Assembly (NCBI RefSeq): GCF_016862435.1 | Contig: NZ_BOMY01000022.1 | Coordinates: forward strand, 124,001 to 188,000 | DNA: 64,000 nt | Origin: Paractinoplanes tereljensis | Lineage (GTDB): Bacteria; Actinomycetota; Actinomycetes; Mycobacteriales; Micromonosporaceae | Direction: 5' to 3' | In this document: one piece after another, positions 52,075 through 60,901 of the stretch | Position numbering within the stretch: the stretch's first letter is position 1 | Layout of the letters: every line of letters starts with the position of its first letter | The notes under the pieces: generated by a model | Told to the model about the DNA's origin: nothing | What the model saw: only the letters and a program-made list of their open reading frames with translations | The model's database searches: none | Position numbers and translations under genes: made by a program

Positions 52075-53211
52075 ATGCGCAAATTCCGGATATTTACTGC
52101 TATCGCCGCCACATCCGCTCTCATGCTCGCCGGCTGTGGTACGGCCGACGAGGAACCGACCACGACCGCCAGCAACGGCGCCCTGACCCCGATCAAGCTG
52201 CAGCTGCAGTGGTTCTTCCAGGCTCAGTTCGCCGGTTACATCGCGGCCGTCGACCAGGGCTTCTACAAGGAGCAGGGCCTCGACGTGCAGCTGCTCGAGG
52301 GCGGCACCGACATCGTGCCGCAGACCGTGCTGGCCACCGGCAAGGCCGACTACGCGGTGGCCTGGGTGCCGAAGGCGCTGGCCTCCCGGGAGCAGGGCGC
52401 CGGGATCACCGACGTCGGGCAGATCTTCGGCCGCTCCGGCACCTACCAGGTGGCCTGGAAGGACAGCGGGATCACCTCGGCCGCCCAGCTCAAGGGCAAG
52501 AAGGTCGGCAACTGGGGCTTCGGCAACGAGTTCGAGCTGTTCGCCGGGATGACCAAGGCCGGGATCGACCCGGGCAAGGACGTCACCCTGGTGCAGCAGC
52601 AGTTCGACATGCAGGCGCTGCTCAAGCACGAGATCGACGCGGCCCAGGCGATGAGCTACAACGAGTACGCCCAGCTGCTGGAAGCGAAGAACCCGAAGAC
52701 CGGCAAGCTGTACACGGCCGATGACTTCTCGATCATCGACTGGAAGACCGAGGGCTCGGCCATGCTGCAGGACGCGGTGTGGGCCAACACCGAGAAGCTG
52801 AACGACCCGGCCTATCAGCAGCAGACCGTGAAGTTCCTGACCGCCACGATCAAGGGCTGGGCGTTCTGCCGGGACAATGCCGAGAAGTGCCGCGACATGG
52901 TGGTGGCCAAGGGCTCCAAGCTCGGCAAGAGCCACCAGCTGTGGCAGATGAACGAGGTCAACAAGCTGGTCTGGCCGGCCACCGGCGGGATCGGCGTGAT
53001 CGACGACGCGGCCTGGAAGCAGACCGTGGACATCTCGCTGACCACCAAGAACCAGACCGGTGACACCGTGCTGAAGAAGGCCCCCGAGGGTCTCGCCTAC
53101 ACCAACGACTACATCAACCAGGCGATCACCGCGGCCAAGGGGGCCGGCGTGGACGTCAACGGCGCGTCCTTCGCGCCGACCACCGTCACCCTCACCGAGG
53201 GCGGCGCGTAA
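52075..53211 (+). CDS. NMT1/THI5-like ABC substrate-binding lipoprotein
   Basis: The 378-residue lipoprotein has a lipobox LAGC with the lipidated cysteine at residue 21, followed by an acidic linker. The binding domain shows IKLQLQWFFQAQFAGYIAAVDQGFYKEQGLDVQLLEGG and DYAVAWVPKALASREQG, typical of the NMT1/THI5 family that captures pyrimidine precursors and related compounds. TCGGAGG sits 8 bases before ATG 52075. It delivers the substrate of the catabolic operon to the two permeases. Confidence 0.94.
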   Translation: MRKFRIFTAIAATSALMLAGCGTADEEPTTTASNGALTPIKLQLQWFFQAQFAGYIAAVDQGFYKEQGLDVQLLEGGTDIVPQTVLATGKADYAVAWVPKALASREQGAGITDVGQIFGRSGTYQVAWKDSGITSAAQLKGKKVGNWGFGNEFELFAGMTKAGIDPGKDVTLVQQQFDMQALLKHEIDAAQAMSYNEYAQLLEAKNPKTGKLYTADDFSIIDWKTEGSAMLQDAVWANTEKLNDPAYQQQTVKFLTATIKGWAFCRDNAEKCRDMVVAKGSKLGKSHQLWQMNEVNKLVWPATGGIGVIDDAAWKQTVDISLTTKNQTGDTVLKKAPEGLAYTNDYINQAITAAKGAGVDVNGASFAPTTVTLTEGGA

Positions 53212-53215
53212 GCAC

Positions 53216-54022
53216 CTACAGCGGGATCAACCTAGCCGCGAGGGCGACCGCAGTGAGGTCGCCCTCGCGCAGTTTGGCCGCCGCCCGGGGTTCGCCCATC
53301 GTCTCCAGCCGGAAGGCGGCCCCGTCGATCAGCGTCTCGTCGCCGTTGAGCAGGCGGCGGGCCATCTTCGACTGGGCCGGGCTCAGCTCGGCATAGGCAC
53401 ACTGGTCCAGCGCGGTGATGGTGTCGTCGTCGAGCGTGCCGGCCAGCGCCCGCTCGGTGACGATCTTGAGGAGCCAGGTCGGCCACCACGAGTACTTGCC
53501 GACCACCAGGCCGGCCTGGACCGCGGTCTGCGGGCTCTGCCCGGCGCGCAGCAGCCGCACCGCGAGCGCGTTGTCGAACCGTTCCAGGCGCAGCGCCTTC
53601 ACGAACGCCTTCAGCAGGACCTGGGTGCCGACCAGCGGCTCGGCCTCGGCGGCCGCGTCGGCCCAGCGGCCGTCCAGCGCGTGACACAGGGCGTACGCCG
53701 CCTCGGTGCCGGTCTCGTCGCCGGTGGCCCGCTCGGTCAGCCGTTCCACCGTCGCCACCAGGCGATGGATCGCCCGCATGGCCCGTACCTTGAGTTCCTC
53801 GCTGAGCGGCTTGTTGAGGTGCAGCACCACCACCTCGGCCGCGATCTCGGCCTCCCGCCGCAGCAGCGGCGACGGGATCTTCGGGATGATCACGTCGGCC
53901 ATCGCCTCGGTGATCGAGGCCGCGTCGAACCGCTCCGAGACCTCTTGGAACTGCGTCCACCACTCGGTGGAGTGCCCGCGGTACTGAGCGGACTGCGCGG
54001 CCATCGCCATTCCTGGAAACAC
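53216..54022 (-). CDS. Uncharacterised all-helical protein
   Basis: This 268-residue soluble protein is rich in alanine, leucine and arginine and reads as helices throughout: AAEVVVLHLNKPLSEELKVRAMRAIHRLVATVERLTERA, TQVLLKAFVKALRLERFDNALAVRLLRAGQS and LSPAQSKMARRLLNGDETLIDGAA. It resembles no family I know. GTG 54022 follows GGAAGGAG with 8 bases between. It is last in a run of four same-strand genes behind the two GGDEF-EAL proteins and a PD-(D/E)XK-like protein, with 34 bases before it. A terminator of the opposing operon lies within its 3' end. Confidence 0.68.
   Translation of the reverse strand: MFPGMAMAAQSAQYRGHSTEWWTQFQEVSERFDAASITEAMADVIIPKIPSPLLRREAEIAAEVVVLHLNKPLSEELKVRAMRAIHRLVATVERLTERATGDETGTEAAYALCHALDGRWADAAAEAEPLVGTQVLLKAFVKALRLERFDNALAVRLLRAGQSPQTAVQAGLVVGKYSWWPTWLLKIVTERALAGTLDDDTITALDQCAYAELSPAQSKMARRLLNGDETLIDGAAFRLETMGEPRAAAKLREGDLTAVALAARLIPL
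53238..53268 (+). terminator. Terminator of the catabolic/importer operon inside the convergent gene
   Basis: GCGAGGGCGACC (53238-53249), loop GCAGTGA, and its exact complement (53257-53268) form a perfect 12-base-pair stem starting 26 bases after the lipoprotein stop. It is part of the coding sequence of the opposing gene, encoding its last residues. Confidence 0.75.
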
Positions 54023-54056
54023 GATCGCTGCTCCTTCCGCTTTGTTGTGCGGGTTT

Positions 54057-54587
54057 CTAATCGTCCGGGGATTGCTCGGTATTAGGACGGTTGCGGTTGT
54101 CCTCGGTCACGTTGCCGATCGGTAGTTCGCTGATCTCGGCGGCCGCGGTGGTGACCGAGTGCTGCGGCGCGGGCCGGTCGGTGACGGTGTGCCAGAGGCC
54201 CCGGGTGCGCGAGGCCTCCCGAGTGACCAGGTGGACCGGTAGCGGGGGCGGGCGGAACGGGCCGCTCCCCCAGCGCACCCAGATGGCCAGCCGGCCGGCC
54301 GCCGCCTCGGCTAGCAGCTTGTCGACCGTGCGCTGCCGGTCGAGGCGGTCCACCTCGATCGCGATCGGCTGCTCCCCGGGCCGCGCGCACGCGACGTCGA
54401 GCACCGAGTGACCCTTGAGCGGTGCCGGCAGCGGGAACACGCTGGGCGCCCGCCGGTAGACCCGCCAGCCCTGGGATTCACCCCATGCGGTGACCGCGTC
54501 GACCAGCCGGCTCGTCGCCTGGGCCTCGTTCAGGTCGGCGAACTGCAGTCCGGCCAGCCACTGCTCAAGAGAATTGGCCTCGTCCAC
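54057..54587 (-). CDS. Possible PD-(D/E)XK-fold protein
   Basis: The 176-residue protein has a helical N-terminus (LEQWLAGLQFADLNEAQATSRLVDAVTAWGESQGW) and then a pattern like the PD-(D/E)XK nuclease core: VYRRAPSVFPLP, D64 in HSVLDVACARPGE, E78 and D80 in IAIEVDRLDR, and K90 in TVDKLLAEAAAG, followed by strand LAIWVRWG. The ligand order differs somewhat from restriction enzymes, so it may be an inactive or non-nuclease member. The tail is disordered. GTG 54587 lies 9 bases after the GGDEF-EAL stop, so it is probably in that operon. Confidence 0.58.
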   Translation of the reverse strand: MDEANSLEQWLAGLQFADLNEAQATSRLVDAVTAWGESQGWRVYRRAPSVFPLPAPLKGHSVLDVACARPGEQPIAIEVDRLDRQRTVDKLLAEAAAGRLAIWVRWGSGPFRPPPLPVHLVTREASRTRGLWHTVTDRPAPQHSVTTAAAEISELPIGNVTEDNRNRPNTEQSPDD

Positions 54588-54596
54588 CGCCGTACC

Positions 54597-56933
54597 TTAA
54601 GCGGTGGCCTTTTCCCGCTGTGCGGCCAGCAGGCGGGTCATGTCCTCGGCCGGCATCGGCCGGGCCAGGTGGTAACCCTGGCCGAGGGTGTAACCGAGGC
54701 CGAGCAACCGGTCGGCCTGCCCCTGGTTCTCGATGCCCTCGGCCACCGTGTCCAGGCCGAGCGCGCCGGCCATCTGGATCACCGCGCGGGCCACCGCCTG
54801 CCGGGCGTTCGCCTCCGGGGTGCCGTCCTCGTCGAGCTCGATGCCGTCGACGAACGACTTGTCCAGTTTCACGATCGACGCCGGGAAGGCCCGCAGCAGC
54901 GACAGCGACGACTCGCCGGTGCCGAAGTCGTCAAGCGCCAGCCGCACGCCCATGTCGTGCAGCCGGTGCAGGGTCTGCAGCACCTGCGGGCCGCGCAGCA
55001 CCGCCGACTCGGTCAGCTCCAGCACGATCCGCTCGCAGGGCAGCCCGGTCTCGGCCAGGATCTGCCGCACGTCGGCGAGGAAGTCCGGGTCGTGCAGCTG
55101 GCGCACCGACACGTTCGGGGCGATCTTCTGCAGCGCGTCCGGGCCGAACTCGGCCAGCCAGGCGGCGGTCTGCCGGCACGCCTCGCGCATCACGAACCGG
55201 CCCAGCGGCACGATCAGTCCGGTGCCCTCGGCGGCCGGGATGAACTCGGCCGGCGAGACCAGCCCGCGGGTCGGGTGCTGCCAGCGGACCAGCGGCTCCA
55301 CCCCGATCACCCGGCCGGTGGCCAGCTCCATGATCGGCTGGTAGACGAGCCGGAACTCGTCCGCGTCCAGTGCCCGGCGCAGCTCGCCGCCGAGCTGGGC
55401 GTGCGCGAAGACCGGCTGTTCCATGCCCCCGGTGTAACGGACGTAGTTGGCCTTGCCGCGCTGCTTGGCCGCGTACATGGCCACGTCGGCGTCGCGCAGC
55501 ACGGTGTCCAGCGGGGTGCCGGCGTTAGCAGTGGCGATCCCGATGCTGGCGTGCACGAGCAGGTGGTGGGCGCTCATCGGGCCGCCGAACGACTCGAGGA
55601 TCCGTTCGGCCACCGGCTCGCCGATGAGGTCGCCCTCGAGCAGCACGGCGAACTCGTCACCGCCGAGCCGCACCGGCAGGCCGTCGGCGCCGGTCGCGAC
55701 GCGCAGCGACTCGGCCACCGCGATCAGCAGGTGGTCGCCGATCTCGTGGCCGAGTGAGTCGTTGACGGTCTTGAAGTCGTCCAGGTCGACGAGCAGCACG
55801 GTGGCCGGGCCGCGCTCCAGGGCGGCACCGAGCCGCTCCCGGAACAGGCCCCGGTTGGCCAGGCCGGTCAGCCCGTCATGGGTGACCTCGTGGCGCAGCC
55901 GCTCCTCGGAGGCGCGCTTCTCCCGCAGCAGCCGGTGGTTCTCCCGGGTCGCCACCAGCTGGCGCACCGCGACCAGGCCGTTGACCAGCACCGCCGAGGT
56001 GATCACCAGGCGGCCGGTCCAGCCGAGCTCGTGGTGCCACAGGAGGCTCAGCAGCGGGACGTCGACCGCGGCGATGGCCAGGTAGGGCAGCCAGGTGTTG
56101 GCCCGGCGGGGCTTGGCGCCGGTGGCGATCCACTGACGGCGCACCGCGATGGTGGCCAGCAGCGGGGCGAACGGCATCACCACGGCCTGGGTGGGGATGA
56201 CGCTGTCGGCGCCGCCGGCCACCGACACCAGGGCGATGCCGGCGCCGACCATGCCGCAGGAGCCGATCAGCCGGATCGCCACCCGATCGACCGGGCCGCC
56301 ACCGATGTACGACACCTTGGTGATGCCGCCGACCGCGAGCACGAACGACATGCCCAGCAGCACCAGCATCTGGGCGCTCCAGCCGGCCGACGAGCCGATC
56401 ATCGGGGCCAGGCCGAAATGGAAGAGCAGGGTGCTGCAGCCGAAGAACGCGATCGACCGGTCCAGCCACTGCTTCCAGCGCTGGCTGCCGCTGCCGATGC
56501 CGAGCGGGACCCGGGCCACCGACCACATGGCGACCAGGAACGCCGAGCCGACCAGGGCGGCGGACGAGAGCGGCATGTCCGGCAGCACCGGCTGCTGCCG
56601 GAACCCCTCCATCGCGAGGATCGTGTAACCGGCCGCGACCAGGGCGAACGCGATCAGCAGCCCGCGCCAGAAGCGGCGGGCGACCGGGTCCAGCGCGACG
56701 GTCCGGATCAGGCGGTAGACGCTGTGTGCGGCCACCGCCGCCCCGAGCGGCATCGCGATGTAGGCGAGGGCGGCCGGCCCCGGCCCGCCGGCCAGCCAGG
56801 CGAGGTACCACGCGGTCCAGACCAGCAGAATCCCGCCCGTCGCCACCAGGTGCAGCTTCGGGGCGCGGGATTCTGGGTTCACCTGATTCGGTTCGGCGAT
56901 CCGAGCCGTCACTGTAGGACTTTGGGCGTTCAC
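54597..56933 (-). CDS. Membrane GGDEF-EAL cyclic-di-GMP protein (intact GGDEF signature)
   Basis: The 778-residue protein has about nine membrane segments (residues 25-335), a GGDEF domain with RLGGDEF at 424-428 but no RxxD I-site, and an EAL domain from about 515. EAL motifs are mostly intact: GVEPLVRW (EPL in place of EAL), APNVSVRQL, VLELTES, ALDDFGTGESS, KLDKSFVDG and VAEGIEN. It could therefore make or degrade cyclic-di-GMP depending on its membrane signal. GTG 56933 overlaps the stop of its upstream paralogue by 4 bases. PD-(D/E)XK-like and helical genes follow in the same direction. Confidence 0.94.
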   Translation of the reverse strand: MNAQSPTVTARIAEPNQVNPESRAPKLHLVATGGILLVWTAWYLAWLAGGPGPAALAYIAMPLGAAVAAHSVYRLIRTVALDPVARRFWRGLLIAFALVAAGYTILAMEGFRQQPVLPDMPLSSAALVGSAFLVAMWSVARVPLGIGSGSQRWKQWLDRSIAFFGCSTLLFHFGLAPMIGSSAGWSAQMLVLLGMSFVLAVGGITKVSYIGGGPVDRVAIRLIGSCGMVGAGIALVSVAGGADSVIPTQAVVMPFAPLLATIAVRRQWIATGAKPRRANTWLPYLAIAAVDVPLLSLLWHHELGWTGRLVITSAVLVNGLVAVRQLVATRENHRLLREKRASEERLRHEVTHDGLTGLANRGLFRERLGAALERGPATVLLVDLDDFKTVNDSLGHEIGDHLLIAVAESLRVATGADGLPVRLGGDEFAVLLEGDLIGEPVAERILESFGGPMSAHHLLVHASIGIATANAGTPLDTVLRDADVAMYAAKQRGKANYVRYTGGMEQPVFAHAQLGGELRRALDADEFRLVYQPIMELATGRVIGVEPLVRWQHPTRGLVSPAEFIPAAEGTGLIVPLGRFVMREACRQTAAWLAEFGPDALQKIAPNVSVRQLHDPDFLADVRQILAETGLPCERIVLELTESAVLRGPQVLQTLHRLHDMGVRLALDDFGTGESSLSLLRAFPASIVKLDKSFVDGIELDEDGTPEANARQAVARAVIQMAGALGLDTVAEGIENQGQADRLLGLGYTLGQGYHLARPMPAEDMTRLLAAQREKATA

Positions 56934-59242
56934 GCTGCGTGGATAGCGCGCTGGTCGGCCAGCATCGCGGCGACCTGAGCCGGGCTCATCGGCTCGGCCA
57001 GGTGGAAGCCCTGGCCCAGCGAGTAGCCGAGCCGGCGCAGGCGCTCGGCCTGCTCCTCGTTCTCGATGCCCTCGGCCACCGTGTCCAGGTCCAGCGCGCC
57101 GGCCATCTGGATCACCGCGCGGGCCACCGCCTGCCGGGCGTTCGCCTCCGGGGTGCCGTCCTCGTCGAATTCGATGCCGTCGACGAACGACTTGTCCAGT
57201 TTCACGATCGACGCCGGGAACGCCCGCAGCAGCGACAGCGACGACTCGCCCGTGCCGAAGTCGTCAAGCGCCAGCCGGACACCCATGTCGTGCAGCTCGT
57301 GCAGGGCGCGGGACACCTGGTGACCGCGCAACACCGCCGACTCGGTCAACTCCAGCACCAGCAGCTCGCCGGGCAGGCCGCTGTCGGCCAGGGCGGCCCG
57401 TACGTCGTTGACGAAGTCCGGGTCGTGCAGCTGCCGTACCGACACGTTCGGGCCGGCCTTCTGCAGCACCTCCGGGCCGAACTCGGCCAGCCAGGCGGCT
57501 GCCTGCATGCAGGTCTCGCGCAGCACGAACCGGCCCAGCGGCACGATCAGGCCGGTACGTTCGGCGGCCGGGATGAACTCGATCGGGCTGATCACCCCAC
57601 GGGTCGGGTGCTGCCAGCGGACCAGCGCCTCCACCCCGATCACCCGGTTCAGGTGCAGGTCGACGAGCGGCTGGTAGACCACGTGGAACTCGCCGTTCTC
57701 CAGCCCGCGGCGCAGCTCGGCGCCGAGCTGGGCGTCGGCCACCACCGGGCGTTCCATCTCCGGGGTGAACCGCACCCAGTTGGCCTTGCCCCGCTGCTTG
57801 GCGGCGTACAGGGCGGTGTCGGCGTCCCGCATCAGGTGATCGAGCGGGGTGCCGGCCGAGGCGGTGGCGAGCCCGGCACTGGCGTGCATCAGCAGCCGGT
57901 GCTCGCTGAGCGAGCTGCCGAACATCGCGCCGATCCGGTCGACCAGGTCCTCGGCATCGACCGCCGGGTCGTCGATCAGCACCGCGAACTCGTCGCTGGC
58001 CTGCCGGGCGACCAGGCCGTCCCGGCCGACCGCCTCGATCAGTCCGTCGGCCACCGCCACCAGCAGGGCGTCGCCGATCTCGTGGCCGAGCGAGTCGTTG
58101 ACGGTCTTGAAGTCGTCCAGGTCGACCAGGACGACAGTGGTCGGCCCGCTCTCCAGGGCCAGGGCCAGCCGGTCGCGGAACAGGCCACGGTTGGCCAGCT
58201 GGGTCAGCGCGTCGTGAGTGGCGTCCCAGCGCAGCTGCTCCTGCGCCACCAACTGAGCGGCGATCAGGCGCTGGTTCTCCCGGTAGGCCATCAGGTGCCG
58301 CAGCGAGGCGAGCAGGGTGACCGACACAGCCAGCAGCACGACGATCCGGCCCGGCCAGCCCATCGGCCCGAACACCGTGATGACCAGCGGGATGTCGACC
58401 GCCACCACGGCCAGGTAGGGCAGCCAGGCCTCGCGCTTGGCCTGCGCGCCGGAGTAACGCCACTGCCGGGCCACCGCCCAGACGATCAGCAGCGGGCCGA
58501 ACGGCAGCAGCACCGACCGGCCGAAGTCGGCGACGTGGTGCCCGGCGTGGGCGGCCACCATGGCGTACGCGGCGGTGGCCAGGCCGCTGCAGGCAACCAG
58601 CCGTACCGCGGCCCGGTCGACCGGGCCGCCCGGCACGTAGGCGACCCGGCTGATGCCGACCGCGCTCATCAGCAACGCCAGACCCACCATGATCTTGGCT
58701 CGCAGCGGCCACGGCTCGTCCGCGTTGACCAGCGGGCCGAGCGCGGCGAACCAGAGCAGGGTGGCGCAGCCGTAGAAGGCGATGAGCCGGTCCAGCATCC
58801 GCTTGCGCCGCTCGGCCCGGGAGATCCGGCCGAGCGGAACCAGGCTGATCGCGGCGATCGCGGCGATCAGGCCGACCGCGGTGAACGCGGTGGCGAACCC
58901 CGGCGTCCGCGGCGGTTCCGGGTAGGCGGCGATGGCATAGCCGGCCTGCACACCCCGCCCGATCGCGACGGTGACCTCAAGAACCAGGATCAGCCGCCAG
59001 AACGTACGGGCGGCCGGCTCCAGCGGCACCCAGCGCAGCAGCGCCAGGATGGCCACGGCACCGGTGGCGGAGGCGAGCGGCGATCCGAGGTAGGAGGGCA
59101 CCGAGGAACCGAGTCCGAGAACCCGGTAGGCCAGGTACCACAGCACGGAAAGCCCCGCGATGCCGGCGGTGGCCAGCACGTACGGGCGAGGCGAGGGCCG
59201 GCGGAGGGTCATGCGCCTGAAATCGGCTGAGCGCGCCGTCAC
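56930..59242 (-). CDS. Membrane GGDEF-EAL paralogue with degenerate GGDEF (ASDEF)
   Basis: This 770-residue protein is laid out like its downstream neighbour and is strongly similar over the EAL domain (PASIVKLDKSFVDGI(E/L)..DEDGTPEANARQAVARAVIQMAGAL). The cyclase signature reads RQASDEF at 415-419, so the two glycines are gone and it should not make cyclic-di-GMP, although DLDDFKTVNDSLGHEIGD remains. The EAL motif GVEALVRW and the other phosphodiesterase motifs are intact. It is probably a phosphodiesterase whose dead GGDEF binds GTP or a partner. GTG 59242 is used; ATG 59211 is possible. The Hpt gene is divergent. Confidence 0.94.
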   Translation of the reverse strand: MTARSADFRRMTLRRPSPRPYVLATAGIAGLSVLWYLAYRVLGLGSSVPSYLGSPLASATGAVAILALLRWVPLEPAARTFWRLILVLEVTVAIGRGVQAGYAIAAYPEPPRTPGFATAFTAVGLIAAIAAISLVPLGRISRAERRKRMLDRLIAFYGCATLLWFAALGPLVNADEPWPLRAKIMVGLALLMSAVGISRVAYVPGGPVDRAAVRLVACSGLATAAYAMVAAHAGHHVADFGRSVLLPFGPLLIVWAVARQWRYSGAQAKREAWLPYLAVVAVDIPLVITVFGPMGWPGRIVVLLAVSVTLLASLRHLMAYRENQRLIAAQLVAQEQLRWDATHDALTQLANRGLFRDRLALALESGPTTVVLVDLDDFKTVNDSLGHEIGDALLVAVADGLIEAVGRDGLVARQASDEFAVLIDDPAVDAEDLVDRIGAMFGSSLSEHRLLMHASAGLATASAGTPLDHLMRDADTALYAAKQRGKANWVRFTPEMERPVVADAQLGAELRRGLENGEFHVVYQPLVDLHLNRVIGVEALVRWQHPTRGVISPIEFIPAAERTGLIVPLGRFVLRETCMQAAAWLAEFGPEVLQKAGPNVSVRQLHDPDFVNDVRAALADSGLPGELLVLELTESAVLRGHQVSRALHELHDMGVRLALDDFGTGESSLSLLRAFPASIVKLDKSFVDGIEFDEDGTPEANARQAVARAVIQMAGALDLDTVAEGIENEEQAERLRRLGYSLGQGFHLAEPMSPAQVAAMLADQRAIHAA

Positions 59243-59307
59243 TGTAGGACTTGCACCACTCGCGAGATTTCACCTCGTCGCGGCGGGCACGGACGGAGGA
59301 TGGGCGG

Positions 59308-59685
59308 ATGGAGGATGGGCGGGAAGGGGAGATCCGGACGCGGCTGGCCGATATCGGCGGGCCCGAGCCGGGCGACGGGGAGCGGGCGCTGATGGCGCGG
59401 CTGGTCCGGTCGTTCGTGGGCAAGACGCCGGCCGGCGTCGAGCTGCTCGGGGAGCTGCTGCGCGGCGGTGACCCGGAGGCCGTACGCGATCACGCGCACA
59501 GCATGAAAGGGTCGGCCGCCAACATCGGCGCCGACCAGCTCGCGGCGATCTTCCGCGAGGTGGAGGATGCGGCCCGGGACGGTGCCGTCCCGGATCCGGA
59601 CCTGACGATCGGGCGGCTGGCCGCCGAGCAGGCCCTGGTGCTGGGCCTGCTCGAGGACGTCGCCGCCGAGCTGGAGCGGGTCTAG
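59308..59685 (+). CDS. Histidine phosphotransfer (Hpt) domain protein
   Basis: This 125-residue stand-alone Hpt protein has the phosphorylated histidine H64 in RDHAHSMKGSAANIGADQLAAIFREVE within a four-helix bundle. It would carry phosphate between a hybrid kinase and a response regulator. GGAGG 8 bases upstream fixes ATG 59308. The convergent gene overlapping its stop by 4 bases encodes a receiver protein, and a PAS histidine kinase lies 3 kb away; both are candidate partners. Confidence 0.91.
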   Translation: MEDGREGEIRTRLADIGGPEPGDGERALMARLVRSFVGKTPAGVELLGELLRGGDPEAVRDHAHSMKGSAANIGADQLAAIFREVEDAARDGAVPDPDLTIGRLAAEQALVLGLLEDVAAELERV

Positions 59686-60869
59686 CCGTTCAGGTCACTG
59701 TCGGCTACTTCGAGCGGGTTGAGGGCGCCCGGGATGGCCAGCACCGGCTCGATGATCTCGATCATCCGGGCGTAGTTGTCCAGCCGGTCGAGCAGCAGCG
59801 ACGTCACGGTCATGCCGCGGCCGATCAGCACCAGGCCGTTGGTGGCCGCGATGTCCTCGGCGACCCGCATGCCGACCTCGAGCTCGGCCACCTTCAGGCC
59901 GCGCACCTGCTTCTCGGCGACCTTGTCCAGGCCGTTGACCTCGCGCAGCGCGCTGAGCACGTTCAGGGCGCTGTGGTCGCGGCACTCGAGCACCGTGATG
60001 GCGCTCTCCAGCTCCATGCCGCGGCTCTCGAGGGTCTCGAAGTCCATCGCGGTACGGATGACGTCGATGGCCGCCTCGATGAGCGGCGACTGCGGCTTGG
60101 ACGGGTCCTTCACCCGGCCGGGGGCGAGGCCGCGAACGATCTCGAGGACGTCCTCCATCATCGGGATGCCCTTGAGCAGCTCCACCGCGACGCCGGGCAT
60201 GGCGTCGATCATGTGCTGCTCCTCCTCGGTGCACGGGAGGCCCTTGTCCAGCTTGGCGAGCACGCTCGGCGGGATGGTGACCGCGCCGAGCTGGGAGGCC
60301 ATCGCGGCGACCTCGATCTCCCAGAGCGCCTCCAGCTGCATCGTCACGCACAGCTCGGAGACCCGGGTGCGGATCCGGCCGGCCCGGGCGAACGCGGCCG
60401 GGCTGGCCAGCTCGAGACAGCCGAAGACGGCCTGGATGCTGGACTTCAGGGTGGTGTCGAGCAGGTGCCGCTCGGTGGTGGTCCGGCCGTTCAGCTCGAC
60501 CGCGTCCTGCACGGTGGCCCGCAGCTCGTCCGACTTCACCGGCTTGGCCAGGTAGCGGTAGACGCCGCCGTCGTTGATGGCGGAGATCGCGGCGCTCAGG
60601 TCGCTCTGCGCGGTGTGCAGCACCCGGGTGGTGTCCGGGTATTCGAGCTGAACCCGGCGCAGCAGTTCGACGCCGTCCATGCCGGGCATCCGCAGGTCGC
60701 TGATCACCGCGGCGACCGGGCCGGTCTCGGCCAGCACCCGCAGCGCGTCGTCGCCGCTGGCTGCGGTGAGCACCTTGTGGTCGCGGCGCAACTGCAGCGC
60801 GAGCGCCTCGAGGATCTCGTTCTCGTCGTCGACCAGCAGAACGGTCGGACGCCCATGCTCGTTCACCAT
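59682..60869 (-). CDS. Response regulator with degenerate HD-GYP domain
   Basis: The 395-residue protein has a receiver (residues 8-122: VLLVDDENE, phosphorylation site D58 in VISDLRMPGMDG, K109 in YLAKP) and an HD-GYP-like C-terminal half. In RpfG-type enzymes the metal-binding HD lies in AALLHDIGKVGIP; here residues 188-200 read AAMASQLGAVTIP, so H and D are replaced by S192 and Q193. The HHERxDGxGYP segment is missing. It should not cleave cyclic-di-GMP but may still bind a partner. ATG 60869 is preceded by an 18-base palindrome 33 bases upstream. Confidence 0.9.
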   Translation of the reverse strand: MVNEHGRPTVLLVDDENEILEALALQLRRDHKVLTAASGDDALRVLAETGPVAAVISDLRMPGMDGVELLRRVQLEYPDTTRVLHTAQSDLSAAISAINDGGVYRYLAKPVKSDELRATVQDAVELNGRTTTERHLLDTTLKSSIQAVFGCLELASPAAFARAGRIRTRVSELCVTMQLEALWEIEVAAMASQLGAVTIPPSVLAKLDKGLPCTEEEQHMIDAMPGVAVELLKGIPMMEDVLEIVRGLAPGRVKDPSKPQSPLIEAAIDVIRTAMDFETLESRGMELESAITVLECRDHSALNVLSALREVNGLDKVAEKQVRGLKVAELEVGMRVAEDIAATNGLVLIGRGMTVTSLLLDRLDNYARMIEIIEPVLAIPGALNPLEVADSDLNG

Positions 60870-60901
60870 CGTTTAGACCCCGCCCTGTGTGCGCTGGCTT
60901 A

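Noticed and set aside
56939..59230. A 763-codon open frame on the plus strand across the ASDEF-EAL gene
   Set aside because: It is antisense to a gene with clear GGDEF/EAL motifs and is only arginine-, glutamine- and histidine-rich low-complexity translation, as expected from the GC-rich third codon position of the real gene.
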